NCBI GenBank assembly: GCA_947453205.1
Contig: CANGFT010000003.1
Span: 1-64,000, forward strand
Origin: Beijerinckiaceae bacterium
Lineage (GTDB): Bacteria; Pseudomonadota; Alphaproteobacteria; Rhizobiales; Beijerinckiaceae
DNA length: 64,000 bases
Direction of reading: 5' to 3'
A program made the position numbers and the translations under genes. The notes under the pieces were generated by a model that saw only the letters and a program-made list of their open reading frames with translations, had not been told where the DNA came from and did not search any database. Below, piece after piece: positions 1-8,724 of this stretch (the first letter of the stretch is position 1; each line of letters begins with the position of its first letter).

Positions 1-237
1 CCCCACCGGGCTCCAACGCCCAAGGGTCTCTCGGCCTCCCATCCGCCACCGCGCCGGCGACTATACCAGATGCGCGCGTGGTCAAGTTACAAGGGTCGGC
101 CGCGCCAGCGGACGGGGTGGGGGTCTGCGAATGCTTATCATTAAACGCTTTATAAAGACGCTCATCTCGAAGGGCCTCACGACCCCCACCCCTGCCCCTC
201 CCCACAAGGGGGAGGGGAATGTCGGGGTTTCGCGAAA
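1..237. other. Non-coding left edge of the window
   Basis: No gene could be supported here. A minus-strand ATG at 40-42 opens a frame that leaves the window after 14 codons, but it has no clear ribosome site and I did not recognise the peptide. Positions 131-160 are locally AT-rich, which would suit a promoter for a gene to the left. The part next to ggt carries a hairpin, listed separately. Confidence 0.4.
195..217. repeat. GC-rich inverted repeat downstream of ggt
   Basis: CCCCTCCCC (195-203) and GGGGAGGGG (209-217) form a perfect 9-bp stem around a 5-base loop. It lies 20 bases past the ggt stop on the minus strand. It has no T-run on that side, so it is not a classical terminator. It could stabilise the 3' end of the transcript or be a copy of a dispersed intergenic palindrome; this window holds only one copy. 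Confidence 0.45.
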
Positions 238-1995
238 CTAATAGCCCGCCACGCCCGTGCCGCGCTGGCGGGTGTCCGCCGCCCCCGCCAATTGCCCCCG
301 CGCGCGCTCGATCGTTTGCGTCGAGCCGATGACGGGCATCAGCATGACCTTGTGGCCGAGCTTCTCCAGCAGGCGCACGGTGTCTGGCGACAGGCCCTTC
401 TCCACGCGCAACTCATCAGGCAGCCATTGATGATGAATGCGCGGCGCCTCGCTCGCCTCAGCCACATTCATGCGATGGTCGACCACATTCATGATGATCT
501 GCAGCACGATGTTAATGATGCGCGAGCCGCCGGGCGAGCCCGTCACCAGCCGCAGCGCGCCATCCTCGAAGACAAAGCTCGGGCTCATCGAAGACAGCGG
601 GCGCTTGCGCGGGCCGGGCGCATTGGCGTCGCCGCCCGTAAGGCCGAACGCGTTCGAGACGCCTTCGCGCGCTGCGAAATCATCGAGTTCATTATTCAGC
701 AAAATGCCCGTGCCCGGCGCCACGAGCCCGAGCCCATAGGAGAAGTTCAGCGTATAGGTGTTGGAGACCGCATTGCCCTGCGCGTCCACCACCGAATAAT
801 GGGTCGTCTGGTCGCTCTCATAGGGCGCGCCAGGGCCTATGTCAGTCGAGGGCCGGGCGCGCTCCAGCGAAATCTGCGCGCGCAGCTTCTCCGCATAGGC
901 CTTCGACGTCAGTCCCGCCATCGGAACCTTCACGAAGTCAGGATCGCCCAGATATTTCGAGCGGTCGGCATAGGCGAGCTTCATGGCCTCGGCCATCAGA
1001 TGGATCGTCGCCGCTGAATTATGCCCGAGCGCCGCGATGTCGAAGCCTTCGAGAATGTTCAGGATCTCGATGACATGCACGCCCCCCGAAGAGGGCGGCG
1101 GCATGGAGACGACCTCGCGGCCCCGATAGGTTCCGCGCACCGGCTCGCGCTCCACCGCGCGGTAGCTGGCGAGATCGTCAAGCGTCATGCGCCCGCCCGC
1201 GCCTTCAACGGCGGCGACGATCCTGCGCGCGGTCTCGCCTTCATAAAAGCCGCGCGGGCCGCGCGTCATGATGGCTTCGAGCGAGGCTGCGAGATCACCT
1301 TGCACAAGGCGCTCGCCCCGCCCGAACGGCCTTCCGTCCGCATGCATGAAGATGGCGCGGCTTGACGGCCAGGGCGCAAAGCGGCGCACGGCCGAGGGCA
1401 GCGAATCCGCAAGGTCGTCATCGACGATGAAGCCATCGCGCGCCAGAGCCGCCGCTGGGGCGATGAGGTCGGCGAGGCTGAATTTGCCGGACCCGTATTT
1501 TTCATGGGCCAGCGCAAAACCCGCCACCGTGCCGGGCACGCCGACGCCAAGGCCGCTGGCCTGGGATTTCGAAGGCTGGAAGCGTCCGCCCTCATCGAGA
1601 AACACATCGCGCGTCGTCAAGGCGCCGGCCATCTCACGGTAATCAATGGCCACGGTCTTTTGCGCCGCCGCCAGATGCACGAGCATGAAGCCGCCGCCGC
1701 CGATGTTGCCCGCGCGCGGCAGCGTCACCGCCAGAGCGAAACCCGTGGCCACGGCAGCGTCCACCGCATTGCCGCCCCGGCGCAGAATGTCGACGCCGAT
1801 CCGCGAGGCCTGCATCTCCTGGCTCGCCACCATGCCATGGGCCGCGAGGACGGGAAGATTGCGCGCATAGCCAGCGATGATGGGATCATCGACCGTGCTG
1901 CGGCGCACCTGCGCGAAGGCGCCGCGCGTCAGCGCCAGACCTGCGGCGCCGCCAAGCAGCGCGCGGCGTGTGAGCGGGACGTTCAATTGCCCCAT
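238..1995 (-). CDS. ggt: Gamma-glutamyltransferase precursor
   Basis: Exported enzyme that cleaves or transfers the gamma-glutamyl group of glutathione and related compounds. The 585-residue length is normal for a bacterial precursor that self-cleaves into a large and a small subunit. The N-terminus carries a twin-arginine-like signal (TRRALLGG, residues 9-16). The self-processing and catalytic site is visible as DQTTHY: Thr397, the first Thr after Gln396, is the expected nucleophile. The substrate-loop motif PLSSMSPS lies further on. The start overlaps the end of the upstream DUF1194 gene by 13 bases, so the two are probably co-transcribed and translationally coupled. Family identity is secure; the physiological substrate is not shown. 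Confidence 0.95.
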   Translation of the reverse strand: MGQLNVPLTRRALLGGAAGLALTRGAFAQVRRSTVDDPIIAGYARNLPVLAAHGMVASQEMQASRIGVDILRRGGNAVDAAVATGFALAVTLPRAGNIGGGGFMLVHLAAAQKTVAIDYREMAGALTTRDVFLDEGGRFQPSKSQASGLGVGVPGTVAGFALAHEKYGSGKFSLADLIAPAAALARDGFIVDDDLADSLPSAVRRFAPWPSSRAIFMHADGRPFGRGERLVQGDLAASLEAIMTRGPRGFYEGETARRIVAAVEGAGGRMTLDDLASYRAVEREPVRGTYRGREVVSMPPPSSGGVHVIEILNILEGFDIAALGHNSAATIHLMAEAMKLAYADRSKYLGDPDFVKVPMAGLTSKAYAEKLRAQISLERARPSTDIGPGAPYESDQTTHYSVVDAQGNAVSNTYTLNFSYGLGLVAPGTGILLNNELDDFAAREGVSNAFGLTGGDANAPGPRKRPLSSMSPSFVFEDGALRLVTGSPGGSRIINIVLQIIMNVVDHRMNVAEASEAPRIHHQWLPDELRVEKGLSPDTVRLLEKLGHKVMLMPVIGSTQTIERARGQLAGAADTRQRGTGVAGY

Positions 1996-2810
1996 CTTTG
2001 CCGCCAGAGCGCCTCGCCGATGGTGCAGGAGATGCGCGGCTCCTTGCCCTGCGCGCGCGTGAGCAAGGAAGGCTCTGGCCCGATCTGCGGACCTGACGCG
2101 ATTTCACGCACGAGTTTGCTGCGCGTGGCCTCGACGAAACTCTTGGTGTCGCGAATGGTCACAGAGAAGGATTCAGGTCCGCCGATCACGCAATCCTCAT
2201 AATAGACATCGAGCTCCCTGATGTCGGCCGGGTTCATCCATTCGCGGATGCCCACAAGCGGCAAGCCGTTGATGGTGAACCCCTGCTCGACCGCATCATC
2301 CCGCGCATCCGTGACGATGCGCCCATTGTTGTTGGGCCCGTCGCCCGAGACGTCGATGACGAGGCGCGCGCCATCATAGCCATTGCCCCCGAACATTTTC
2401 ATCGCGGCGTCGATGGCGCCGGAAATGGAGGTGCGCTGGGCGCGTCGAAAGGGCGCCTCCTTGAGCCTTTTGGCCACGGCGGCGGCGCTTTCGGGACCAT
2501 CGATGACGGTCCAGGGAATCACCACGTCCTGATCCCCATAGGAGGCCCATTGCATATAGGCGACGGCGATCTTGCCGATGGCGTTGGATTTGAGGGCGGC
2601 CAGGAATTCGGGCGACGTCAGGGCCTGCACATAGCCGTCCCGCTGCATCTCCTGCTCGATCCGGTCCATGGAATAGGAGACATCGACGGCGAAGACGATC
2701 TCCGCATCGACCGCCACAGGCCCGCCGCGCGCCTGCGCCGCGCCGCCTGACAAAGCCAGGGCGCAGATGGCGGCGGCGACCTTTATTGCTGTCCAGTTTG
2801 ACCCGGCCAT
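1983..2810 (-). CDS. DUF1194 (von Willebrand A-like) exported protein
   Basis: Protein of 275 residues with a cleavable signal peptide (hydrophobic stretch ending ALSGGAAQA) and a VWA-like fold. The metal-site motif DVSYSM fits the MIDAS pattern DxSxS, and a later VSGDGPNN fits the rest of the family. DUF1194 proteins are common in Alphaproteobacteria and have no established role. I chose the ATG at 2810 because a GGGAGA ribosome site precedes it and the signal peptide begins there; the longer frame from 2876 adds 22 residues that do not look like a signal. It overlaps ggt by 13 bases, and its promoter must share the gap with the divergent cdd operon. Confidence 0.85.
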   Translation of the reverse strand: MAGSNWTAIKVAAAICALALSGGAAQARGGPVAVDAEIVFAVDVSYSMDRIEQEMQRDGYVQALTSPEFLAALKSNAIGKIAVAYMQWASYGDQDVVIPWTVIDGPESAAAVAKRLKEAPFRRAQRTSISGAIDAAMKMFGGNGYDGARLVIDVSGDGPNNNGRIVTDARDDAVEQGFTINGLPLVGIREWMNPADIRELDVYYEDCVIGGPESFSVTIRDTKSFVEATRSKLVREIASGPQIGPEPSLLTRAQGKEPRISCTIGEALWRQRWGN

Positions 2811-2871
2811 GGCGTCTCCCGGCTGTCGCGAGGCTCCTTTGAAGCGCAGCATGCCACCGCCTGCGCCATGC

Positions 2872-2884
2872 GGCAAACGTTTCC
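2872..2884. promoter_or_regulatory. Candidate LacI-type operator upstream of cdd
   Basis: GGCAAACGTTTCC contains the perfect palindrome AAACGTTT (2875-2882) with nearly symmetric flanks. An AAAC/GTTT arrangement around a central CG is typical of operators for LacI-family repressors, which include CytR of nucleoside catabolism. It sits 78 bases before the cdd start, in the divergent gap shared with the DUF1194 gene. No LacI-family gene is in the window, so the regulator is unknown. Confidence 0.35.
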
Positions 2885-2961
2885 AGAGGCGTCACAGAGG
2901 GAACCTATCTTCGCAGGCGGGCTTCTGGCAGAATCCGCGCAGGAGCAGTCAGGAGACCACC

Positions 2962-3390
2962 ATGCCCAACGCCGGGGCGCCGACCTATCTCTCCGCCCTT
3001 TTCGAGGCGGCGCTCAAGGCGCGGGCCCATGCCCATGCGCCCTATTCACGCTTTCCCGTGGGCGCGGCGGTGCGTTCCGCGTCGGGCGCGATCTATGGCG
3101 GCTGCAATGTGGAGAACGCGGCCTATCCCTCGGGGATCTGCGCCGAGACTGCGGCCATCGCCGCCATGGTCTGCGCGGGGGAGCGGGAGATCGCCGCGAT
3201 TCTCGTGCTGGGCGAAGGCGAGGAGCCCCTGACCCCCTGCGGCGCCTGCCGCCAGCGCATACTCGAATTTTCGGGTCCGCAGACCCGCATCTACTGCGGC
3301 GGCGCCTCCGGTCCCGGCGAAGCCCTGACCATGGCCGAGCTTCTGCCCCACGCCTTCGGGCCAGGGCGCCTCGGGCGGACTGCGCCATGA
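2962..3390 (+). CDS. cdd: Cytidine deaminase
   Basis: Cytosolic zinc enzyme that deaminates cytidine and deoxycytidine to uridine and deoxyuridine, feeding the phosphorylases encoded downstream. It has 142 residues, the size of the homotetrameric class. Zinc site: Cys60-Ala61-Glu62 (the CAE motif with the catalytic Glu) and Pro-Cys93-Gly-Ala-Cys96. The N-terminal RFPVGAAV stretch and the CNVENAAYPSG substrate motif are intact. The ATG at 2962 is chosen because AGGAG at 2951 precedes it and the family begins there; longer upstream frames add non-homologous sequence. It is the first gene of cdd-punA-deoC-deoA, and its stop overlaps the next start (ATGA). Confidence 0.96.
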   Translation: MPNAGAPTYLSALFEAALKARAHAHAPYSRFPVGAAVRSASGAIYGGCNVENAAYPSGICAETAAIAAMVCAGEREIAAILVLGEGEEPLTPCGACRQRILEFSGPQTRIYCGGASGPGEALTMAELLPHAFGPGRLGRTAP

Positions 3391-4196
3391 TCGACGCGGC
3401 GAAGAAAAATCTCGCGGTTCTGCGCGCGCGCGGCGTCGAAGGCCCTCTGGATGCGGCGATCGTGCTCGGCACCGGCCTCGGCGACATGGCGGCGCGCATG
3501 AGCGAAGCGGTCAGCATCTCCTATGGGGAGCTGCAGGGCTTCCCCGCGCCCACGGTCTCCGGCCATGCCGGGCGCCTTGTGGTGGGCCGCTGCGGAGGGC
3601 GCCGGGTCGCCTTTCTGCAGGGGCGGGGCCACTATTATGAAAACGGCGACCCGCGCGCCATGGCGGGCGCCCTCGAGACTCTCGCCTTGCTGGGCTGCGG
3701 GGCGCTGGTCCTGACGGCGGCCTCAGGATCCCTGCGCGCGGACCTCGGCCCCGGCGCGCTCATGCTGGTCGCCGACCATATCAATCTCAACGGGCTCAAT
3801 CCCCTGATCGGCGTCCATAGCGAGGACCGTTTCGTCAATATGCTCGACGCCTATGATCCGGGCCTGCGGGCGCAGATGCGCGCCGCCGCCCTGCGCCTGC
3901 GTCTGCCGCTGCCCGAGGGCGTCTATATGTGGTTCTCCGGCCCCTCCTTCGAAACGCCTGCGGAGGTGCGAATGGCCGGGATTTTGGGCGCGGACGCGGT
4001 GGGCATGTCCGTCGTGCCCGAGGTGATCCTCGCCCGGCGCCTTGGCCTGCGGATCTGCGCGGTCAGCCTCATCACCAATCATGCGGCGGGCTATGCGGGC
4101 GGGGCGCCGACCCATGACCAGACCAAGGCCATCGCCGGCACGGGCGCCAGCGCCCTCGCCACGCTCCTCGACGCTTTTCTGGAAGGGCTCCCATGA
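3387..4196 (+). CDS. punA: Purine-nucleoside phosphorylase (trimeric type)
   Basis: Splits purine (deoxy)nucleosides with phosphate to the base and (deoxy)ribose 1-phosphate. At 269 residues it matches the trimeric, mammalian-like PNP class and not hexameric DeoD. Visible family motifs are the early GTGLG phosphate loop, FPAPTVSGHAGRLV, the active-site GPSFETPAEVRM and a late SLITNHAAGY containing the purine-binding Asn. The start overlaps the cdd stop, and the stop overlaps the deoC start by 4 bases, so coupling is tight. Substrate preference (inosine/guanosine or xanthosine) cannot be read from sequence alone, and the symbol is a family-level choice. Confidence 0.92.
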   Translation: MIDAAKKNLAVLRARGVEGPLDAAIVLGTGLGDMAARMSEAVSISYGELQGFPAPTVSGHAGRLVVGRCGGRRVAFLQGRGHYYENGDPRAMAGALETLALLGCGALVLTAASGSLRADLGPGALMLVADHINLNGLNPLIGVHSEDRFVNMLDAYDPGLRAQMRAAALRLRLPLPEGVYMWFSGPSFETPAEVRMAGILGADAVGMSVVPEVILARRLGLRICAVSLITNHAAGYAGGAPTHDQTKAIAGTGASALATLLDAFLEGLP

Positions 4197-4936
4197 CGAA
4201 CGAGACCACAGCGCGCCGCGCGCTCGCCTGCCTCGACCTGACCGATCTCGGCGACTCGACCTCACAGGAGGAGACGAGCCGCCTGATCGCGCGCGGCCAG
4301 ACCGCCTTCGGTCCGGTGGCGGCGATCTGCATCTGGCCGCAATTCGTCTCCGGCGCGGCCCAGCGCCTGCGCGGCTCGCACATTCATCTGGCCACCGTCA
4401 TCAACTTCCCCGCAGGGGGCGAGGACATCGAGCGGGCGGTGGATGATGTGCGCGAAGCCCTGCGCGACGGCGCCGACGAGATCGACCTCGTCCTGCCCTG
4501 GCGCGCCCTGCGGCGCGGCGATCACCAACTGGCCCGCGCCATGGTCGAGGCGGTCGCGGGCTGCCTGCCCAAAGACTGCAAGCTGAAGGTCATCATCGAG
4601 AGCGGCGAACTGGACGATCCCGCCCTCATCGACGCGGCCAGCCGCATCGCCATCGCGGCGGGCGCCCATTTCATCAAGACCTCGACCGGCAAGACGCCGG
4701 TTTCGACGACGCTGGCGGCCGCGCGGGTGATGCTGACCGCCATCCGCGACAGCGGCAGGCCCGTGGGCTTCAAGGCCTCGGGCGGCATCCGCAGCCTCGA
4801 AGACGCCAAACTCTATCTCGACCTCGCCGACGAGATCATGGGGCCGGACTGGGCGCGCCCCGAAACCTTCCGCTTCGGCGCGAGCGGCTTGCTCGACGCC
4901 CTGCTCGCCGCGCTAAGGGATGGAGGCGGGGCTTGA
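4193..4936 (+). CDS. deoC: Deoxyribose-phosphate aldolase
   Basis: Cleaves 2-deoxyribose 5-phosphate to glyceraldehyde 3-phosphate and acetaldehyde, taking deoxynucleoside carbon into glycolysis. It has 247 residues. The Schiff-base lysine is Lys162 in FIKTSTGK, the activating lysine is Lys194 in FKASGG, and Asp98 (DEIDLV) is the conserved acid. The start lies inside the stop region of punA, and the stop overlaps the TTG start of deoA. No phosphopentomutase gene (deoB), needed to link the phosphorylases to this step, is in the window. Confidence 0.95.
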   Translation: MTNETTARRALACLDLTDLGDSTSQEETSRLIARGQTAFGPVAAICIWPQFVSGAAQRLRGSHIHLATVINFPAGGEDIERAVDDVREALRDGADEIDLVLPWRALRRGDHQLARAMVEAVAGCLPKDCKLKVIIESGELDDPALIDAASRIAIAAGAHFIKTSTGKTPVSTTLAAARVMLTAIRDSGRPVGFKASGGIRSLEDAKLYLDLADEIMGPDWARPETFRFGASGLLDALLAALRDGGGA

Positions 4937-6264
4937 TCCCGCCAATGATCCCGCAGGAGATCATCCGCCGCAAGCGCGACGGCGCGGCGCTGGACGAGCG
5001 GGAGATCGACTTTTTCATCAAGGGCCTGACGGCGGGCTCGGTCACCGAGGGGCAGGCGGCGGCGCTGGCCATGGCGATCTTCTTCCGCGGCATGACGCGC
5101 GCAGAATGCGCGGCCCTGACACGCGCCATGACCGGCTCCGGCAAAGTGCTCGACTGGCGCAGCGCCCATCTGCCCGGCCCCGTGCTCGACAAGCATTCGA
5201 CCGGGGGCGTGGGGGACAATGTCAGCCTCATCCTCGCCCCTGCGGTGGCGGCCTGCGGCGGCTTCACGCCGATGATCTCGGGGCGCGGCCTTGGCCATAC
5301 CGGCGGCACGCTCGACAAGCTGGAGGCCATTCCCGGCTATGACGCGACGCCGGGCGAAACGGCCTTCATGCGCGTGGTCAAGGCGGTCGGCTGCGCCATC
5401 ATCGGCCAGACGGAGGCCCTCGCCCCCGCAGACCGGCGCCTCTACGCCATCCGCGACGTCACGGCGACCGTGGAGTCGATCCCCCTCATCACCGCCTCGA
5501 TCCTGTCGAAGAAGCTGGCGGCGGGGCTGCAGGGCCTCGTCATGGATGTGAAGACGGGTTCGGGCGCCTTCATGACGGCGCTGGAGGATGCGCGGGCGCT
5601 GGCGTCGAGCCTCGCGGAGGTCGCGGCCGCGGCGGGCCTGCCCACGGTCTCGCTCATCACGGACATGAACGAGCCCCTCGCCAGCGCGGCGGGCAACGCC
5701 GTGGAGACGCTCCACGCCATCGAACATCTGACCGGCGCCCGGCGCGAGCCCCGGGTGCAGGAGGTGGTCGTCGCGCTGGGCGCGCAGATGCTGCTGCTGG
5801 GCGGTCTCGTCGCGGGTCTCGACGAGGGGCGGAGGCGCATCGAAGGGGCGCTCGACAGCGGAGCGGCGGCGGAGCGGTTCGCGCGCATGGTCGCGGCGCT
5901 CGGCGGTCCCGCCGACCTTCTGGAGCGCCCGCGCCATCACCTGCCCCAGTCGCCTGTGACCCTCGCCGTGACGCCGCAGCGGGCGGGACAGGTGCGGGCC
6001 ATCGACACGCGGGCGGTCGGCCTCGCCGTGGTGGCGCTGGGAGGCGGGCGCACAAGGCCGCAGGACGCCATCGATCCGGCGGTGGGCCTGACGCGCCTTG
6101 CAGGCATCGGCGCGCCCGTGGGGCCATCCCAGCCCCTTGCGCTGGCGCATGCGCGGACGGAGGCTGCGGCGCGGGAGGCGGCGCGGCAGGTGCTGGAGGC
6201 TTATGAGATTGGCGAGACGGCCCCAGAACAAAGGCCTGTGGTGATCGAACGGTTGGGGGCTTAA
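4933..6264 (+). CDS. deoA: Thymidine phosphorylase
   Basis: Phosphorolyses thymidine and deoxyuridine to base and 2-deoxyribose 1-phosphate, completing the operon. It has 443 residues, as usual for the dimeric NP-II family. Signatures are KHSTGGVGDN (phosphate and nucleoside binding) and SGRGLGHTGGTLDKLEAI (family pattern). I use the TTG at 4933 because GGAGG at 4922-4926 lies 6 bases before it and it overlaps the deoC stop; an ATG at 4945 is the alternative, with the ribosome site 18 bases away. The 3' end overlaps the convergent NlpC/P60 gene by 4 bases, leaving no room for a terminator between them. Confidence 0.95.
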   Translation: MIPPMIPQEIIRRKRDGAALDEREIDFFIKGLTAGSVTEGQAAALAMAIFFRGMTRAECAALTRAMTGSGKVLDWRSAHLPGPVLDKHSTGGVGDNVSLILAPAVAACGGFTPMISGRGLGHTGGTLDKLEAIPGYDATPGETAFMRVVKAVGCAIIGQTEALAPADRRLYAIRDVTATVESIPLITASILSKKLAAGLQGLVMDVKTGSGAFMTALEDARALASSLAEVAAAAGLPTVSLITDMNEPLASAAGNAVETLHAIEHLTGARREPRVQEVVVALGAQMLLLGGLVAGLDEGRRRIEGALDSGAAAERFARMVAALGGPADLLERPRHHLPQSPVTLAVTPQRAGQVRAIDTRAVGLAVVALGGGRTRPQDAIDPAVGLTRLAGIGAPVGPSQPLALAHARTEAAAREAARQVLEAYEIGETAPEQRPVVIERLGA

Positions 6265-7106
6265 AGGAGCCGCCGGATCGAACTCACATCCGCGCCCGTC
6301 TTCCCCACGATCCGCTCGCGGGCGACGCTGAGGGGCTCGCTCACCACGAGCATGTGGTGGCCATTGGCGTGCAGCAGGGTCTGCGCATCCTGCATGACGC
6401 CGATATGGCCCTTCCAGAACACAAGATCGCCCCGGCGCAGGGGCGCGGCGGGGTCGAGCGGGACGCCAAGCGCCTTCTCCATCATGTCGGTGTCGCGGGG
6501 CGCGGCGATCCCGCAGGCGCCCAGCGAAATCTGGATGAGGCCGGAGCAATCGAGCCCGCAGAGCGTCTTGCCGCCCCATAGATAGGGCGCGTGCAGGAAC
6601 TGCTCGGCCACCGCGACGAAATCCGCCGCCCGCTCCTCAAGCCCCGCCAGATGCGCGCGCCAGACGAAGCCAAGGCCCGGAACCTCCGCGAAGTCCCCCG
6701 CTTCGCGCGTGACCGCCACCAAAGCGCCGAGCGGCAGCGCGCCCCAGGTGGGGAGCTTCATGCTGGGGCCGGGATAGACGAGGGTGCGCGGCGCGCTCAC
6801 CTTGCGATTGGGCGCGGCCGCCGATTCCCGCAACCCGTCGGCGGGCAGATAGCCCACATAGCCGTCGCCCACGAGCTGGCCCCAGGCCCAGCCTTCATCG
6901 TCGATCTCATAGACCACGACGCTCTCGCCAAAGAGGGCGTGGGTGTCGATGGGGCCTTCGCGCGTGGCCTGCGGAAACAGAGGCAGAACCTCGTGGACCA
7001 CCCGCATCTCGCATCCCCTGAGATAGGCCTGCGCCTCCACCTTGCCCCGCAGATGCTCCGCCGCCAGATCCGGGCGGGCGGGGGTGAGCCGTCTGTCATA
7101 GGTCAT
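6261..7106 (-). CDS. NlpC/P60 family peptidase with SH3 domains, cytoplasmic
   Basis: C40-type cysteine peptidase of 281 residues, resembling the gamma-D-glutamyl-L-diamino-acid endopeptidases (YkfC-like) that trim murein peptides. Roughly residues 30-160 read as two SH3-like segments, then the catalytic domain: Cys187 in LDCSGL, His234 in KGHIGVM and His246 in LLHANGHH. There is no signal peptide, so it should act in the cytosol on recycled peptides. The ATG at 7106 is chosen because it lies 1 base after the MarR stop; the longer frame to 7169 runs inside the MarR gene. It is last in the minus-strand aminopeptidase-MFS-MarR-NlpC run. Substrate is inferred from the family. Confidence 0.9.
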   Translation of the reverse strand: MTYDRRLTPARPDLAAEHLRGKVEAQAYLRGCEMRVVHEVLPLFPQATREGPIDTHALFGESVVVYEIDDEGWAWGQLVGDGYVGYLPADGLRESAAAPNRKVSAPRTLVYPGPSMKLPTWGALPLGALVAVTREAGDFAEVPGLGFVWRAHLAGLEERAADFVAVAEQFLHAPYLWGGKTLCGLDCSGLIQISLGACGIAAPRDTDMMEKALGVPLDPAAPLRRGDLVFWKGHIGVMQDAQTLLHANGHHMLVVSEPLSVARERIVGKTGADVSSIRRLL

Positions 7107-7107
7107 G

Positions 7108-7470
7108 TCAGCCTCGAGCCGAGATCGCGGAGGCCTTCTCGACGATGAGGTCGCCGAGGCTCTCCACATAGAGCGCGCCCTTCACGGTGCGCTGGATGAT
7201 GACGTTGCGCCGGTCCGCCTCGTCGCGGCGCCGGGCGATGATCTCCTGCTTGCCCATGGAGTCGAGCGCGCGGGTGATGACGGGCTTGGTCACGCCAAGC
7301 TTTTTCGCAAGCCCGCGCACGGTGTGGGGCGGCTGCTCCAGATAGACCGTGAGCAGGATCGACAACTGGCGCAAGGTGAAATCGGGGCCGCCCTTGGCCC
7401 TGGTCTGCTGCACGAGGCCCATGGCCAGATCGTGGATGAGCTTCAGGCCTGACCCATGTTGGAGATCCAT
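7108..7470 (-). CDS. MarR-family transcriptional regulator
   Basis: Small winged-helix regulator of 120 residues. The helix-turn-helix is readable as TVRGLAKKLGVTKPVITRAL (about residues 49-68), followed by the wing region RRRDEADRRNVII, which is typical of MarR proteins. It is shorter than most MarR members because the N- and C-terminal dimerisation helices are trimmed. It lies 54 bases after the MFS gene and 1 base before the NlpC/P60 start, so it is probably transcribed with them and may control this operon in response to a peptide or the MFS substrate. That role is inferred from position. Confidence 0.85.
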   Translation of the reverse strand: MDLQHGSGLKLIHDLAMGLVQQTRAKGGPDFTLRQLSILLTVYLEQPPHTVRGLAKKLGVTKPVITRALDSMGKQEIIARRRDEADRRNVIIQRTVKGALYVESLGDLIVEKASAISARG

Positions 7471-7524
7471 GATGCGGCGCCCTTCGTTTCGGGTCCGGTT
7501 TCATCGCCTGTTTCGGATCTGGTT

Positions 7525-8724
7525 TCAAGAGCTGGAGAGCTGGCGCGTGCGCACGATCTGCACCGCGAGGCCGGAGCCCGCCAGGGCCACGCCGGTGAAA
7601 GCCAGCACGCCCGCCGCGCCGAGGCTGGCGGCCAGCAAAGACGCGAGGAACGGGATGCTGGCCTGCCCGATGCGGTTGCCGGTGATGCGCAGGGAGAGCG
7701 CCGTCGCCCGCACTTCCGCGGGGGCGAGCTCCACCACGCTGGTCAGGCTGAGCGCGGTGGCGATGCCAAGCCCCACGCCCAGCACGGCGGCGGCGGCCTG
7801 AAGGGCCAGAACCGGGACGGGAAGGGCGAGGATGACGAAGGCCGCGCCCGCCAGCGCCATGCTGAGGAAGGTCAGACGCACCCGCCCGATGATCGAGATC
7901 ATGCGGGCATAGCCGACCCGCGACAGCACGGCGGCGATGGAGCGGATGGTCAGGATGGCGCCGACCTCGCCCACCCCAAGGCCGCGCTCGACCCCCAGAA
8001 GCGGCAGATAGAGCACCACCAGATCCTGCGCCGACATGGTCACCACGCTGGCGATGAGCACGGTGACGAAGCCCTGTATGCGCAGCAGCTTGCCAATCGA
8101 CATGGGCGCCTCGTCGATCTTGAGCGCGCCGACGTTGCGCGCCGGGCGCAGGCACAGCGCCACGATGAGCGCGACCGAAGAGACGGCGATGCCGATGTCG
8201 AAGAGATAGGCGGTGTCGGGCACCCGCGCCGACCCGCCGACCCAGCCCACGATGAAGGGGCCGAGCCCCTGACCGATGCCGGTCATCATCAGGAAGTTGC
8301 CGAAGACCGAATCGCGGTTGCGCTCGCCCGCCGCCCTGACGCAGAGCATCTGATGGGCCGCCATGAGAAAGAGATGCCCCACGCCGAACAGGGCCGTGTA
8401 GGGCATGATCGTATAGGGCGAATCGGCGAAACGCAGGCCGACGACCGCCGCAAGGATCATGGCCGAACCGATCATCGCCGCATGGGCGTCATGGTTGCGG
8501 TCGATGTAGCGCCCGACGGAGACCGCCAGAAAGATCGGAAAGAGGGCGAAAGTCGCGGGGACGACGCCGTACCAGATCACATCCAGATTGAGCTCGACGA
8601 TCCGGTAGGAGGTGGTCACGCGCACCAGGCCCGTCGTGATCTGCACCAGCACGCCATGGGCCATGAGCGGCAGCAGGAGCGTATGATCGACGCCCGACCT
8701 GGATCGACGGTCCGAACTGCTCAT
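7525..8724 (-). CDS. Major facilitator superfamily transporter
   Basis: Integral membrane protein of 399 residues with about twelve hydrophobic segments and the usual central cytoplasmic loop near the middle. The motif VGRYIDRNHD after the second helix is a variant of the MFS motif A (GxxxDRxGRR type). Direction and substrate cannot be told from sequence. The start overlaps the leucyl aminopeptidase stop by 4 bases (ATGA), so it is coupled to a peptidase. In this setting it may move a peptide, an amino acid or a cell-wall fragment, but drug-type export is also possible. Confidence 0.85.
   Translation of the reverse strand: MSSSDRRSRSGVDHTLLLPLMAHGVLVQITTGLVRVTTSYRIVELNLDVIWYGVVPATFALFPIFLAVSVGRYIDRNHDAHAAMIGSAMILAAVVGLRFADSPYTIMPYTALFGVGHLFLMAAHQMLCVRAAGERNRDSVFGNFLMMTGIGQGLGPFIVGWVGGSARVPDTAYLFDIGIAVSSVALIVALCLRPARNVGALKIDEAPMSIGKLLRIQGFVTVLIASVVTMSAQDLVVLYLPLLGVERGLGVGEVGAILTIRSIAAVLSRVGYARMISIIGRVRLTFLSMALAGAAFVILALPVPVLALQAAAAVLGVGLGIATALSLTSVVELAPAEVRATALSLRITGNRIGQASIPFLASLLAASLGAAGVLAFTGVALAGSGLAVQIVRTRQLSSS

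Noticed and set aside
1-42. Possible start of a minus-strand gene leaving the window on the left (ATG at 40-42)
   Set aside because: Only 14 codons are visible, with no ribosome site and no recognisable motif.
4813-6579. A 588-codon minus-strand frame opposite deoA and the end of deoC
   Set aside because: Antisense artefact; deoA with all its motifs occupies the plus strand.
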